DNA of 16,663 bases, from the NCBI GenBank assembly GCA_002385825.1, contig DGEG01000007.1, positions 1 through 16,663 of the forward strand, written 5' to 3'. Below are positions 1 to 7,487 of the stretch, in pieces; positions within the stretch are counted from its first letter, which is position 1, and the number at the start of each line of letters is the position of its first letter. Source of the DNA: Firmicutes bacterium UBA3932 (GTDB lineage: Bacteria > Bacillota > Clostridia > Peptostreptococcales > Anaerovoracaceae). The notes under the pieces were generated by a model. The model ran no database searches, was not told the origin of the DNA, and saw only the letters and a program-made list of their open reading frames with translations. A program made the translations under genes and the position numbers.

Positions 1-21
1 CGTTAGACGGGTGGTGCTGAT

Positions 22-1152
22 TTATGGGCGTTGGCCGTAGTATTGATAGTAGCAGGTTTCAATTCTGCCGTTGTAGAGTTTCCGCCTGCGGTCGGCAGGC
101 TTTTCCCGGAAGACTCTTTCGAAGGCTTTGTCGGCGGTGATCAAATAGAGGGACCAGGTGGGGTTTGATTCCATAAATCGTCCAAGGTCTTTATATATTT
201 TTAGGATTTGTTCCTTCTCGCCGATTCTTTCCCCGTAGGGCGGGTTGCAAATGATAATGCCGTGGTTTTCTGAGGCAGCCAGCTTGCTCACCGGCTGTAC
301 GCGAAAGTCGATGCAGTCATCCACGCCGGCTTCTTCGGCGTTGAGTTTGGCGGCAGCTATGGCTTTTTCGTCGATGTCCGATGCGAGTATCCGCACATCC
401 TTATCGTAATCGATGGCTTCAAAGGCTGCTTTTCTTTCTTGTTTCCAAAGCTCTTTCGGAATGGCTTCCCAGTCTTCCGATACGAATTTCCTCGAGAGGC
501 CGGGGGCGATGTTTCTGCCGATCATGGCCGCTTCGATGGGAATGGTGCCGGAGCCGCAAAAGGGGTCTGCCAGCAGCCGGCCAGGCCTCCAAAAGGACAG
601 TTGGACCAGGGCCGCCGCCAGGGTTTCTTTGATGGGGGCAGCCACGTCCCGGACCCGATATCCCCGTTTGTGGAGTCCGGGACCGCTGGTGTCCAGCGTC
701 ACCGTGACGCGGTCCTTCAGCAGGGTCAGCTTCACGGTGTAGGCTGCTCCCGTCTCCGGAAACCGCTCCAGACCGTAGGTCTGCTTCAGCCTTTCAACAA
801 TGGCCTTTTTGGCGATAGATTGGCAATCGGGAACGCTGTAAAGCTTGGATTTCACCGAAGTGGCGTTAACGGTGAATTTTCCGTCTGCAGGAATCCATTC
901 TTCCCAGGGAAGAGCCCTCGTCTGCTGAAAGAGCTCTTCGAAGCTTTCCGCGTGAAACTCACCCATACAGATGAGCACCCGATCGGCGCTGCGCAGCCAG
1001 AGGTTGGATCTTACCACTGCACGCTCATCACCTGAATAGGTGATCTTCGCGTCTTCGCTTTTCAGTATTTTATAACCCAGCCCTTCTATTTCTCGCTTAA
1101 CTACGGCTTCCAGACCAAATGTTGCCGTGGCTATCAGTTGTAATTTTGCCAA
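22..1152 (-). CDS. THUMP-domain class I SAM-dependent RNA (guanine-N2) methyltransferase, YpsC/RlmL-N type
   Basis: This is probably an rRNA methyltransferase that makes N2-methylguanosine using S-adenosylmethionine, acting on rRNA in the cytoplasm. The protein is 376 aa, typical for the single-domain YpsC-like relatives of the N-terminal half of RlmL. The N-terminal part (about residues 1-160) fits the ferredoxin-like plus THUMP RNA-binding region. The Rossmann methyltransferase part shows the SAM-binding motif DPFCGSGT at 196-203, an acidic strand end SDID at 258-261, and the catalytic ICNPPYGERIG at 301-311, where NPPY is the N6/N2 amino-methyltransferase signature. The start is TTG, chosen because GAGGAG lies about 7 bases upstream and the protein begins at the usual family position. 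It lies downstream of mreB on the same strand but behind a terminator, so it may need readthrough or its own promoter. The family is certain; the exact target base is not. Confidence 0.93.
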   Translation of the reverse strand: MAKLQLIATATFGLEAVVKREIEGLGYKILKSEDAKITYSGDERAVVRSNLWLRSADRVLICMGEFHAESFEELFQQTRALPWEEWIPADGKFTVNATSVKSKLYSVPDCQSIAKKAIVERLKQTYGLERFPETGAAYTVKLTLLKDRVTVTLDTSGPGLHKRGYRVRDVAAPIKETLAAALVQLSFWRPGRLLADPFCGSGTIPIEAAMIGRNIAPGLSRKFVSEDWEAIPKELWKQERKAAFEAIDYDKDVRILASDIDEKAIAAAKLNAEEAGVDDCIDFRVQPVSKLAASENHGIIICNPPYGERIGEKEQILKIYKDLGRFMESNPTWSLYLITADKAFERVFREKPADRRRKLYNGRIETCYYQYYGQRP

Positions 1153-1166
1153 TTTATTTCTCCTCG

Positions 1167-1190
1167 AAAAAAGCCCCGGCTGCGGGGCTT
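1167..1190 (-). terminator. Rho-independent terminator of the mreB gene
   Basis: Reading the minus strand, AAGCCCCG, a 4-base loop and CGGGGCTT form a perfect 8-bp GC-rich stem followed by a run of T. It lies about 30 bases after the mreB stop codon and just before the ribosome binding site of the methyltransferase. It therefore separates the two genes, or attenuates readthrough into the second. Confidence 0.85.
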
Positions 1191-1217
1191 AAATGTACGG
1201 TTTTTACTTTTTCGACC

Positions 1218-2249
1218 TCAGTAACTGAAGTTTCTCTTCCGGTTTAATTGCGTATTTTCTAAAATGTCCATGGAATTAAGCGCCTTTCCGGTGCCGATGG
1301 CCACGCAGGATTTTGGATTTTCTGCGATAATCACCGGTATGCCTGTCCGCTCTTCAATACGCTTATCGATGCCGTGAAGCAGCGCGCCGCCGCCGGTCAG
1401 GACGATTCCCCTGTTGCTGATATCCGCCGCAAGCTCAGGCGGTGTACGCTCCAGCACGCCGTGAACCGTTTCGCAGATGGCTTGCAGAGGTTCCTCGAGG
1501 GCTTCCATCATCTGCTTAGATGTAATCTCGATAGACTTGGGCAGTCCGGTTACCAGGTCTCTTCCGCGGCATTCCTGAACAACTATCTGTTCCCTCGGGT
1601 ATGCGGTGCCTATGGTTATTTTCATTTCCTCTGCCGTTCGTTCACCGATATATAGTTTATGCTCTTTTCTCATATATTTTATTATCGCTTCGTCAAATCG
1701 GTCGCCGGCAATTTTCACGGAGTTGGATGTTACGATGCCGCCAAGGGCGATTACCGCTACATCCGTCGTTCCGCCGCCGATGTCAATGATCATGATGCCG
1801 TTTGGCTGGGTAATGTCCAACCCGGCTCCGATGGCCGCGGCCACAGGCTCTTCCATCAAATAGACGGATTTGCCTCCTGCTTGAATAGCGGCTTCTTTTA
1901 CGGCTCTCTTTTCAACTTCCGTAACTCCGGAGGGAACGCAGACCATGATTCGAGGCTTGAAAAATCTTCCGCTGCCGCATGTTCTGCGAATGAAATATTT
2001 CAGCATACGCTCCGTTACATCGTAATCAGAAATTACACCGTCCCGCAACGGCCGCACTGCCACGATGTTGCTGGGCGTTCTTCCAAGCATCTGCCTGGCC
2101 TCTTCGCCGACAGCTACAATTTCGTTGGTGTCCCTGTTGATGGCCACTACGGACGGCTCTTCCAGCACGATGCCTTTTCCTTTTATATAAACCAATACAT
2201 TGGCTGTACCAAGGTCGATTCCTACTTCATCCGAAAAACCCAATGACAT
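1218..2249 (-). CDS. mreB: Rod shape-determining protein, MreB/Mbl family actin homologue
   Basis: This is a bacterial actin that polymerises with ATP at the inner face of the membrane and guides lateral wall synthesis. The 343-aa length is normal. The actin-fold nucleotide site is complete: phosphate-1 loop IDLGTAN at 11-17, phosphate-2 loop IDIGGGTTD at 155-163 and adenosine motif LTGGGALLHG at 284-293. Family stretches such as GRDLVTGLPKSIEIT and LERTPPELAADI are also present. ATG follows GGAGG at good spacing. The gene is not followed by mreC/mreD, so it resembles the stand-alone mbl or mreBH loci more than the mreBCD operon. Sequence alone does not settle which paralogue it is; parts read like MreB (MVCVPSG) and parts like Mbl. 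It has its own promoter and terminator, so it is probably transcribed alone. Confidence 0.95.
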   Translation of the reverse strand: MSLGFSDEVGIDLGTANVLVYIKGKGIVLEEPSVVAINRDTNEIVAVGEEARQMLGRTPSNIVAVRPLRDGVISDYDVTERMLKYFIRRTCGSGRFFKPRIMVCVPSGVTEVEKRAVKEAAIQAGGKSVYLMEEPVAAAIGAGLDITQPNGIMIIDIGGGTTDVAVIALGGIVTSNSVKIAGDRFDEAIIKYMRKEHKLYIGERTAEEMKITIGTAYPREQIVVQECRGRDLVTGLPKSIEITSKQMMEALEEPLQAICETVHGVLERTPPELAADISNRGIVLTGGGALLHGIDKRIEERTGIPVIIAENPKSCVAIGTGKALNSMDILENTQLNRKRNFSY

Positions 2250-2511
2250 ATACCTCCATAATTCAGATTTTTGTCTTCTGTTGACTGTTTATCTCACATT
2301 TTGCTGATTGTTTTTATTGAACTGACATAGATAATACACAGATATCAGACGTAGTTATTATATCTATTATTTACAGAAAAAACAATTACATTTTATTGGC
2401 AATGCAACCGTGTCAACATATCTGTTGCTGCATAGTATGAATTAAGGTTTAAAAACCTTGTTGCCTCCGTGGTTACTTCCATAAAAATATAGCCGAAAGG
2501 AGAAATACAAG
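2250..2511. other. Divergent intergenic region between mreB and cotJA
   Basis: This 262-bp AT-rich spacer separates two divergent units. The mreB side holds a clear vegetative promoter (separate entry). On the cotJ side there is a perfect 16-bp palindrome, AAGGTTTAAAAACCTT, at 2444-2459, about 50 bases before cotJA. A -10-like CATAGTAT at 2431-2438 recalls sporulation sigma factors, but I find no matching -35. No coding potential is evident. Confidence 0.6.
2357..2385 (-). promoter_or_regulatory. Sigma-A-type promoter for mreB
   Basis: On the minus strand, TTGTTT (2385-2380) and a perfect TATAAT (2362-2357) are separated by 17 bases. The predicted transcript starts about 100 bases before the mreB ATG. 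The call rests on consensus match and ideal spacing only. Confidence 0.65.
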
Positions 2512-2739
2512 TTGGATAGTTATATTGACCGGATTCTGGCAGAAATGCAGAGGGAACCGGATACAGCACCGGCTACAGAGAACGCCTTTGACAACACCTA
2601 TCTCGGGCGGCTCCCGTTAGCTATGGCATATGTACCCTTTCAGCGTTGGGGAAGCATTTACGATCCCGCTCGTGCCTTGCAAAGGGGAACAATCTTTCCC
2701 GATCTGGATCTGCCGTTCTGCGGAAGGGAGTTGATCTGA
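2512..2739 (+). CDS. cotJA: Spore coat-associated protein CotJA
   Basis: This small spore-coat protein (75 aa) is encoded by the first gene of the cotJ operon, which in Bacillus is made in the mother cell during sporulation. The family is recognised from the central and C-terminal block: LPLAMAYVPFQRW at about 34-46, then GTIFPDLDLPFCG near the end. The start is TTG, chosen because AAAGGAG lies about 10 bases upstream and no ATG is placed better. The stop codon TGA is immediately followed by the ATG of cotJB, so the two are translationally linked. The protein has no enzymatic motif; its role is structural or assembly-related, by analogy with the family. Confidence 0.9.
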   Translation: MDSYIDRILAEMQREPDTAPATENAFDNTYLGRLPLAMAYVPFQRWGSIYDPARALQRGTIFPDLDLPFCGRELI

Positions 2740-2997
2740 ATGTCGCAAGTTTCAAGGGAAGCATTGATGCAAAATCTTCAAATGATGAGCTTTGTGCTGG
2801 ACGATATTGCCCTCTATCTTCAAACGCATCCCACCGATCGAGATGCATTACGATATTATGAAAAATACAGGGAATTAACTAGACAGGCAGAAAAAGAATA
2901 TATGGATAGGTACGGTCCGCTTAGAGAAGACAATGTATTCGTAACAGATCGTTGGACCTGGGCAGATATGCCCTGGCCCTGGGAAAGGCAGGGATAA
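2740..2997 (+). CDS. cotJB: Spore coat protein CotJB
   Basis: This is the second gene of the cotJ cluster, an 85-aa acidic helical protein. Family features are the N-terminal helix with LQMMSFVLDDIALYLQTHP and the aromatic C-terminal tail WTWADMPWPWE. It begins directly after the cotJA stop (TGAATG), with GGGAG inside the end of cotJA as ribosome binding site. It ends three bases before cotJC, so cotJA, cotJB and cotJC form one tight operon. In Bacillus the three Cot proteins are mutually dependent for incorporation into the coat; here that is inferred from gene order and family. Confidence 0.92.
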   Translation: MSQVSREALMQNLQMMSFVLDDIALYLQTHPTDRDALRYYEKYRELTRQAEKEYMDRYGPLREDNVFVTDRWTWADMPWPWERQG

Positions 2998-3000
2998 TTT

Positions 3001-3618
3001 ATGTGGGTTTATGAAAGGAAGTTACAATACCCGGTAAAAATCAGCAAACCGGATGCAAGGGCAGCTAAAATTATTATAACCCAGTTCGGAGGACCGGATG
3101 GCGAATTGGCCGCATCTCAGCGGTACCTTTCCCAGCGGTATAGCATGCCGTACAGACAGGTGGCAGGCCTGTTAACGGATATTGGCACGGAGGAGATGGC
3201 CCACATGGAAATTGTCAGCGCCATCGTCCACCAATTGACCAAAGATTTATCTTTGGAAGAGATAAAGGCTTCAGGTTTGGATACCTATTTCGTGGATCAC
3301 ACGGTAGGTCTTTATCCCCAAGCCGCATCGGGGATGCCCTTCACAGCCGCTTATTTCCAGTCGAAAGGCGACCCTATCACCGATCTGGTTGAAGATATGG
3401 CAGCTGAGCAAAAAGCCAGAACTACCTACGACAATCTGCTGCGGCTCATCGATAATCCGGAAGTTCGAGATCCGTTGAAATTCCTCAGAGCCAGGGAGAT
3501 CGTCCATTTCCAGAGGTTCGGTGAAGGATTGCGCATCGTTCAGGATCACTTGAATTCGAGAAACTTCTATGCAATCAATCCCGGATTCGACCTGCAAAAG
3601 CCAAGAAGCGGATCCTAA
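3001..3618 (+). CDS. cotJC: Spore coat protein CotJC, manganese catalase family
   Basis: This is a coat component with a ferritin-like four-helix fold of the Mn-catalase family (205 aa, normal for CotJC and shorter than full Mn catalases). All the residues expected to hold a dimanganese centre are visible: E35 (in GGPDGELAAS), E65 and H68 (GTEEMAHME), E136 (MAAEQKAR) and H169 (REIVHFQRF). It may therefore still break down hydrogen peroxide in or around the coat, though activity cannot be read from sequence. The ATG lies 3 bases after the cotJB stop, with only a weak GGAAAGG upstream, so translation is probably coupled. The operon ends 20 bases later at a strong palindromic terminator. Confidence 0.94.
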   Translation: MWVYERKLQYPVKISKPDARAAKIIITQFGGPDGELAASQRYLSQRYSMPYRQVAGLLTDIGTEEMAHMEIVSAIVHQLTKDLSLEEIKASGLDTYFVDHTVGLYPQAASGMPFTAAYFQSKGDPITDLVEDMAAEQKARTTYDNLLRLIDNPEVRDPLKFLRAREIVHFQRFGEGLRIVQDHLNSRNFYAINPGFDLQKPRSGS

Positions 3619-3637
3619 ACCTTAAACATAGTCAGCC

Positions 3638-3671
3638 AAAAATCAAAAGGGACAGTCCCTTTTGATTTTTT
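3638..3671 (+). terminator. Palindromic terminator after cotJC (dispersed repeat copy 1)
   Basis: This is a perfect inverted repeat with 16-bp arms around a single central base. The core is TCAAAAGGGACAGTCCC, the outer arms are A-rich and T-rich, and it ends in a T run. It should work as a bidirectional Rho-independent terminator. Nearly identical copies lie at 5008-5046 and 8913-8949, so it also counts as a dispersed repeat. Confidence 0.85.
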
Positions 3672-3848
3672 GTTGGAATAATTATGAGACGAGGGAGATT
3701 TTTATTCTTGCCGGCAGAATATTATTGCATTTATGTTGCATATAACCGCTGGAGGCGGATTTTTTTTAATCTCAAGCCGCAAGTGTCTAAAGGTCTGAAA
3801 TATCCACGGAATCAGCGAAAAAAATATAAAATTTTTTCAAAAAAAGTA

Positions 3849-3876
3849 TTGATTATTATGCACGTTTGTGTATAAT
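3849..3876 (+). promoter_or_regulatory. Candidate sigma-A promoter for the carbamoyltransferase-kinase operon
   Basis: TTGATT (3849-3854) and a perfect TATAAT (3871-3876) are separated by 16 bases. Transcription would start near 3883, giving a leader of about 100 bases. Confidence 0.5.
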
Positions 3877-3882
3877 TATTAA
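3869..3882 (+). promoter_or_regulatory. Possible ArgR/AhrC operator (ARG box) overlapping the -10 element
   Basis: TGTATAATTATTAA fits the ARG-box pattern TGNATWWWWATTNA and lies over the -10 region. That would be a sensible place for arginine-responsive control of a carbamoyltransferase operon. The region is AT-rich, so a chance match is possible. Confidence 0.3.
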
Positions 3883-3985
3883 TCAAATGGACTATATATT
3901 ACATAAATACACATTTCCCAATTGAAATCATAATCGGAATAATCCGTTTGATACATTGACTTTGCAAGTGTGAGGAGAGGTAAAA

Positions 3986-4990
3986 ATGAAAGTTTATAAA
4001 ACAGAAGTGAATTTGAAAGGGAAGAGCCTGCTGACATTAAAGGATTATACTCCCGCCGAGATCCGTTACCTTTTGGATTTGGCCCATGAATTGAAAGCAA
4101 AGAAGAAGGCGGGAATCCACGGCTCATTGCTCCGCGGAAAGAGCATCGTACTGCTCTTCGAAAAAACCTCTACCAGAACGAGATGCGCCTTTGAAGTTGC
4201 ATGCTACGACGAAGGCGGGCACGTAACTTTTTTAGATACTCGTTGCTCCCAGATGGGCAAAAAGGAGTCTGTTGAAGACACGGCTAAAGTATTGGGAAGA
4301 ATGTATGACGGCATTGAATATCGCGGCTGCAAGCAAAAGGTCGTTGAAGATTTGGCCAAATACTCCGGCGTTCCTGTATGGAACGGATTGACGGATGTAG
4401 ACCATCCGACGCAAATTCTGGCCGATCTGATGACCATTGAAGAGCATTGCAAAAAGCCGTTAAAAGATGTAAAAGTCGTATTTTGCGGTGATATCAGAAA
4501 TAATATGAGCTATGCCTGGATATACGGCTGCGCAAAGATGGGCATGCATTTTGTGGCCTATGGTCCGAAAGAACTGAAAATCGACCCGCAGGTGCTGGCG
4601 GATGCAAAAGCCATAGCGGATCAGACGGGTGCGACCATTGAAGTTAGCCACAACCCGGACTGCCTGAAAGACGCCGATGTAATCTACACAGATGTTTGGT
4701 GCTCCATGGGTGAGGAAGACCAGGTTCCCGTAAGGGTAAAACTGCTTACCCCTTATAAAGTAACTATGGAAACCCTCAAGCAGACAGAAAACCCCAACGT
4801 GCTATTCATGCACTGCCTGCCCTCATTCCACGATTTTGAAACGGAAATGGCCAAGGAGTGGATGGAAAAGGGATACGACATCCGGGAGGTAACGGACGAA
4901 GTGTTCCGGAGCCAGCATTCGGTGGTCTTTGATGAGGCGGAAAACCGCATGCACACCATAAAGGCCGTGCTGGTAGCAACATTGGTTTAA
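3986..4990 (+). CDS. arcB: Ornithine carbamoyltransferase, catabolic (ArcB) type
   Basis: The enzyme interconverts ornithine plus carbamoyl phosphate and citrulline plus phosphate in the cytoplasm. Its 334 aa is the usual length. The carbamoyl-phosphate site is intact: STRTR at 62-66 and DHPTQ at 139-143, with HCLP at 276-279. The ornithine-side loop SMGE is at 240-243. The stretch SQMGKKESVEDTAKVLGRMY is typical of catabolic enzymes, and the next gene is carbamate kinase, so the catabolic direction (citrulline to ornithine plus carbamoyl phosphate) is inferred. After RNNM at 171-174 the sequence runs SYAW instead of the common GNSL, a small departure near the substrate region. No arginine deiminase gene is next to it. 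The ATG has GAGGAGAGG about 6 bases upstream. Confidence 0.88.
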   Translation: MKVYKTEVNLKGKSLLTLKDYTPAEIRYLLDLAHELKAKKKAGIHGSLLRGKSIVLLFEKTSTRTRCAFEVACYDEGGHVTFLDTRCSQMGKKESVEDTAKVLGRMYDGIEYRGCKQKVVEDLAKYSGVPVWNGLTDVDHPTQILADLMTIEEHCKKPLKDVKVVFCGDIRNNMSYAWIYGCAKMGMHFVAYGPKELKIDPQVLADAKAIADQTGATIEVSHNPDCLKDADVIYTDVWCSMGEEDQVPVRVKLLTPYKVTMETLKQTENPNVLFMHCLPSFHDFETEMAKEWMEKGYDIREVTDEVFRSQHSVVFDEAENRMHTIKAVLVATLV

Positions 4991-5007
4991 TTTGATGAGC
5001 AAAGGGA

Positions 5008-5046
5008 TCAAAAAATCAAAAGGGACTGTCCCTTTTGATTTTTTGA
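5008..5046 (+). terminator. Perfect palindrome between arcB and arcC (dispersed repeat copy 2); terminator or attenuator
   Basis: This is a perfect inverted repeat of 19-bp arms around one central T, with core TCAAAAGGGACTGTCCC and a T6 run in the right arm. It begins 17 bases after the arcB stop and ends two bases before the GGGAGG that serves arcC. Because it lies inside the presumed operon, it may terminate part of the transcripts and lower arcC relative to arcB, or protect the arcB mRNA end. Confidence 0.75.
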
Positions 5047-5058
5047 CGGGAGGATTGG

Positions 5059-6006
5059 ATGACCGGAAGTAAAAAAAGAATAGTGATCGCACTGGGAGGC
5101 AATGCCCTTCAGGATTCTAACGGGCCTGCCACTGCGGAAGCCCAGTTGGAAGTGGCCAAGAAGACCTGTGAATATATAGCGGAAATTGTAAATCGGAACT
5201 ACGAGATTGTCATCGTACACGGAAACGGACCCCAAGTCGGGAGAATATTGGCTGCTTCAGAAGCGGCAAAGGATATAACCCCTGTGATGCCCTTTGATGT
5301 TGTAGGGGCAATGAGCCAGGGATATATTGGTTACCACATTCAACAAGCCCTGGGAATGGCCCTTGCAAAACAGGGAAGAAGCATACCCGTTTCCACCATT
5401 GTGACACAGGTGGTGGTAGACCGGGACGACCCTGCCTTTCAAAACCCCACAAAACCCATCGGTTCTTTTTATACCGAAGAAGAGGCAAAGACTTTGATGA
5501 AGGAAAAGGGATATGTGATGAAGGAAGATGCGGGGAGGGGCTGGCGACGAGTGGTAGCTTCTCCCATACCCCAAAGAATTGTTGAAATCGACACAGTTAA
5601 GCAGCTTTGCGGGTCTTGCATAGTAATTGCGGCAGGCGGGGGCGGTGTTCCGGTAATCGAATTGCCCGACGGTTCGCTGGAAGGCGTGGCCGCCGTTATC
5701 GATAAGGACTTCGCTGCCGAATTGCTGGCGGAGCAGCTGGAAGCGGATATGCTATTGATCCTCACCGCCGTTGACAGGGTTGCGCTAAATTACAAACAGC
5801 CGAATCAAAAGGACCTGGATGCGCTTACCGTGGAAGAGGCGGAAAAGTACATAGCGGAGGGGCATTTCGCGCCGGGAAGCATGTTGCCGAAAGTCCAGGC
5901 CGCGATTAAATTTGTAAAAGCCAACCCGGGCAAAAAAGCAATTATCGCCTCACTTAGCAAGGCTGTGGAGGCGTTGGAAGGCGAGAGCGGAACAGTTATC
6001 ACCTGA
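5059..6006 (+). CDS. arcC: Carbamate kinase
   Basis: The enzyme transfers phosphate from carbamoyl phosphate to ADP, giving ATP and carbamate (then CO2 and NH3). This is the energy-yielding last step of arginine/citrulline fermentation. At 315 aa it is full length. Amino-acid-kinase fold motifs are ALGGNALQ at 11-18, HGNGPQVG at 54-61, the family stretch PTKPIG at 130-135, and the glycine-rich AAGGGGVPV at 191-199. ATG follows GGGAGG. It is 68 bases downstream of the carbamoyltransferase with a palindrome between them. Its stop is one base from the stop of the convergent membrane-protein gene, and I see no terminator there. Confidence 0.96.
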   Translation: MTGSKKRIVIALGGNALQDSNGPATAEAQLEVAKKTCEYIAEIVNRNYEIVIVHGNGPQVGRILAASEAAKDITPVMPFDVVGAMSQGYIGYHIQQALGMALAKQGRSIPVSTIVTQVVVDRDDPAFQNPTKPIGSFYTEEEAKTLMKEKGYVMKEDAGRGWRRVVASPIPQRIVEIDTVKQLCGSCIVIAAGGGGVPVIELPDGSLEGVAAVIDKDFAAELLAEQLEADMLLILTAVDRVALNYKQPNQKDLDALTVEEAEKYIAEGHFAPGSMLPKVQAAIKFVKANPGKKAIIASLSKAVEALEGESGTVIT

Positions 6007-6007
6007 T

Positions 6008-7189
6008 TTATTCCATTTCTCCTGCCCTGCGCAGGATGAAAAGCTTGATGCAGGCCACCACCGGAACGGCCAGCACCATGCCGAAGAGTCCCCAGAAGTA
6101 ACCGCCGAAGGTGACGGCCAGAAGTACAAATACGGGGTGAAGGCCGGTGCTTGAGCCCACCACTTTGGGATAGATGAGATTTGCATCGATCTGCTGGATT
6201 ATCACGAAGGCGATCAACACTATAATCGCTTTGGAAAAACCGTCGGTAAACAGCGCTACGATTACTGCCGGAATCACGCCGAAGACAGGGCCGAAATACG
6301 GAATGATGTTGGTAACCCCGGCAAAGCAGCCCAACAGTACGGAAAAATCCACCCGCAGTATGGTCAAAACAATTGAGGTTATTATCGCTACGATCAGAGC
6401 GTCCAAAAGCTGACCGCGGAGGAATTTTGAAAAAATTACGTCCATATCGTATAATACTTCGTTTATCTTTGCCGCTTGTTTCATCGGGAACATAAGGTGA
6501 ATGAACTTTCTCCAAAGCCTCTTGAAAAATTCCTTGTCTTTTATCAAATAGATGGATACCACCATTCCCAGCGCCAGGTTGACCAGGCTGCCTCCAAGGC
6601 CGGCAATGAAGTTAAGAACCGCTTCGCCGCTGAAATTTCTCGAGATCCACTGGGCAATATCGTCAATCAGAGTTTCAAATCGATCCGCAAGCCCGTTGTC
6701 AGGCAGGGACTCGATGAACTCCCTGAACAGTTCTTCGTAATGGGCAAAATACGTGATGATGCTTTCAAGCACGCCGGTAAGCCCGGTGAAGACCAGTTGG
6801 CCGACTATGAGGAAAGCAAAAGAATAGATCAACAGGATGATTACAAGCAGAATCATAACATATGTGAGGAGGATGCTCAAAGTTCTCCTCAGCTGCAGCT
6901 GCTTTTCTGCCTTTTTCTCGCTCTTTGGAGTGCTAAAAAACAACTTGCTGAATATTTTGTTGTCCACTATATCTACCAGGGGGCTCAGCAGGTAGGCCAA
7001 TACCAGGCCTATGAAGAGGGGCGAAAGGGCAGCGCAGATGCTGCCGATAGCGCCAAAAACCCATGTAAACACGGCACTGAAGTTCTTGATGATAAAATAC
7101 AGAATATAGAGCAGTGCCACGGTGAATACAATATAAAATGAAAACTTCAAGTATCGCCAATCTGTGAATAACTCTTTCAGCTTGTTCAT
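6008..7189 (-). CDS. AI-2E family (PerM/YdiK-like) integral membrane protein
   Basis: This 393-aa polytopic membrane protein of the UPF0118/AI-2E family is a presumed transporter. Members have been linked to autoinducer-2 export and to sodium/proton antiport, but the substrate here is unknown. About seven or eight hydrophobic segments are visible: two near the N-terminus (about 13-75), one strong one around 105-135, and several in the C-terminal half. The C-terminal half carries the most conserved family part, with GVTNIIPYFGPVFG and the later GLHPVFVLLAVTFGGYFWG. The region between about 135 and 200 is the usual hydrophilic insert. ATG follows AGGGGG. It converges on carbamate kinase with a 1-base gap and no terminator. 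Confidence 0.9.
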   Translation of the reverse strand: MNKLKELFTDWRYLKFSFYIVFTVALLYILYFIIKNFSAVFTWVFGAIGSICAALSPLFIGLVLAYLLSPLVDIVDNKIFSKLFFSTPKSEKKAEKQLQLRRTLSILLTYVMILLVIILLIYSFAFLIVGQLVFTGLTGVLESIITYFAHYEELFREFIESLPDNGLADRFETLIDDIAQWISRNFSGEAVLNFIAGLGGSLVNLALGMVVSIYLIKDKEFFKRLWRKFIHLMFPMKQAAKINEVLYDMDVIFSKFLRGQLLDALIVAIITSIVLTILRVDFSVLLGCFAGVTNIIPYFGPVFGVIPAVIVALFTDGFSKAIIVLIAFVIIQQIDANLIYPKVVGSSTGLHPVFVLLAVTFGGYFWGLFGMVLAVPVVACIKLFILRRAGEME

Positions 7190-7213
7190 GTGTACCCCCT
7201 AAATATTGTAAAC

Positions 7214-7243
7214 ATTATATAATGGATGTTCTATGGGGCGCAA
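7214..7243 (-). promoter_or_regulatory. Candidate sigma-A promoter for the AI-2E family gene
   Basis: On the minus strand, TTGCGC (7243-7238) and a perfect TATAAT (7219-7214) are separated by 18 bases. The start point would lie roughly 20 bases before the start codon, just ahead of the AGGGGG ribosome binding site. Confidence 0.4.
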
Positions 7244-7346
7244 TAATATCCTGGAATTTACCTTTATTATTGAGGAGGGAACGAAAATAAATTCATTCAG
7301 CTTAGTGATAAGCTTGGCGATGTACTTTTACGTGGGCGAAAGGGAG

Positions 7347-7365
7347 GTGTGCATTATAGACACAC
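7347..7365 (+). promoter_or_regulatory. Candidate AcoR enhancer site upstream of lplA
   Basis: GTGTG, nine bases, then CACAC form a perfect 5+5 dyad, with the same arms and spacing as the dyad at 11110-11128 in front of the dehydrogenase operon. It sits about 140 bases upstream of the start point predicted from the -24/-12 promoter, a normal distance for a sigma-54 enhancer. Binding by AcoR is inferred. Confidence 0.45.
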
Positions 7366-7470
7366 AAAGATGCTTTTCTGCCACAAGGAAGGAAGGCAGC
7401 TGCCACAAAAAAGGCGCACAGACGCACATAAAATACTCAAAAATCCCCGTTGTACCTCTTGCACCTAATG

Positions 7471-7487
7471 TTGGAATGAATTTTGCA
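7471..7487 (+). promoter_or_regulatory. Sigma-54 (-24/-12) promoter of lplA
   Basis: TTGGAATGAATTTTGCA matches the sigma-54 consensus YTGGCACGrNNNTTGCW at all fixed positions except two. GG is at 7473-7474, GC at 7485-7486, and exactly 10 bases lie between. The predicted start point is near 7498, giving an 80-base leader. The same design lies before the dehydrogenase operon. Confidence 0.7.

Larger units (their letters stand above)
3672..3985. other. AT-rich intergenic region upstream of the carbamoyltransferase
   Basis: I see no convincing gene here. A 63-codon frame at 3684-3875 lacks a ribosome binding site and family features. A small stem, CCGC-N5-GCGG (3746-3758), is followed by A and eight T, and could act as a second, weak terminator. 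The downstream part holds the candidate promoter and arginine-type operator listed separately. The final GAGGAGAGG at about 3971-3979 is the ribosome binding site of the next gene. Confidence 0.5.

Noticed and set aside
2431..2438. CATAGTAT as a sigma-E or sigma-K -10 for the cotJ operon
   Set aside because: It looks reasonable as a -10, and sporulation control is expected from the family. But I find no fitting -35 at 14-17 bases, so it is not listed as a promoter.
3684..3875. 63-codon open frame after cotJC
   Set aside because: It has no ribosome binding site and a composition typical of AT-rich spacer. It also overlaps a small stem with a T run and the promoter of the next gene.
3948..3967. 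TTTGCA before arcB as the -12 part of a sigma-54 promoter
   Set aside because: The position 10 bases upstream has TA instead of the essential GG.
6476..7141. 221-codon plus-strand frame opposite the AI-2E gene
   Set aside because: It is a shadow of a well-supported membrane-protein gene on the other strand, has no ribosome binding site and a low-complexity, charged composition.
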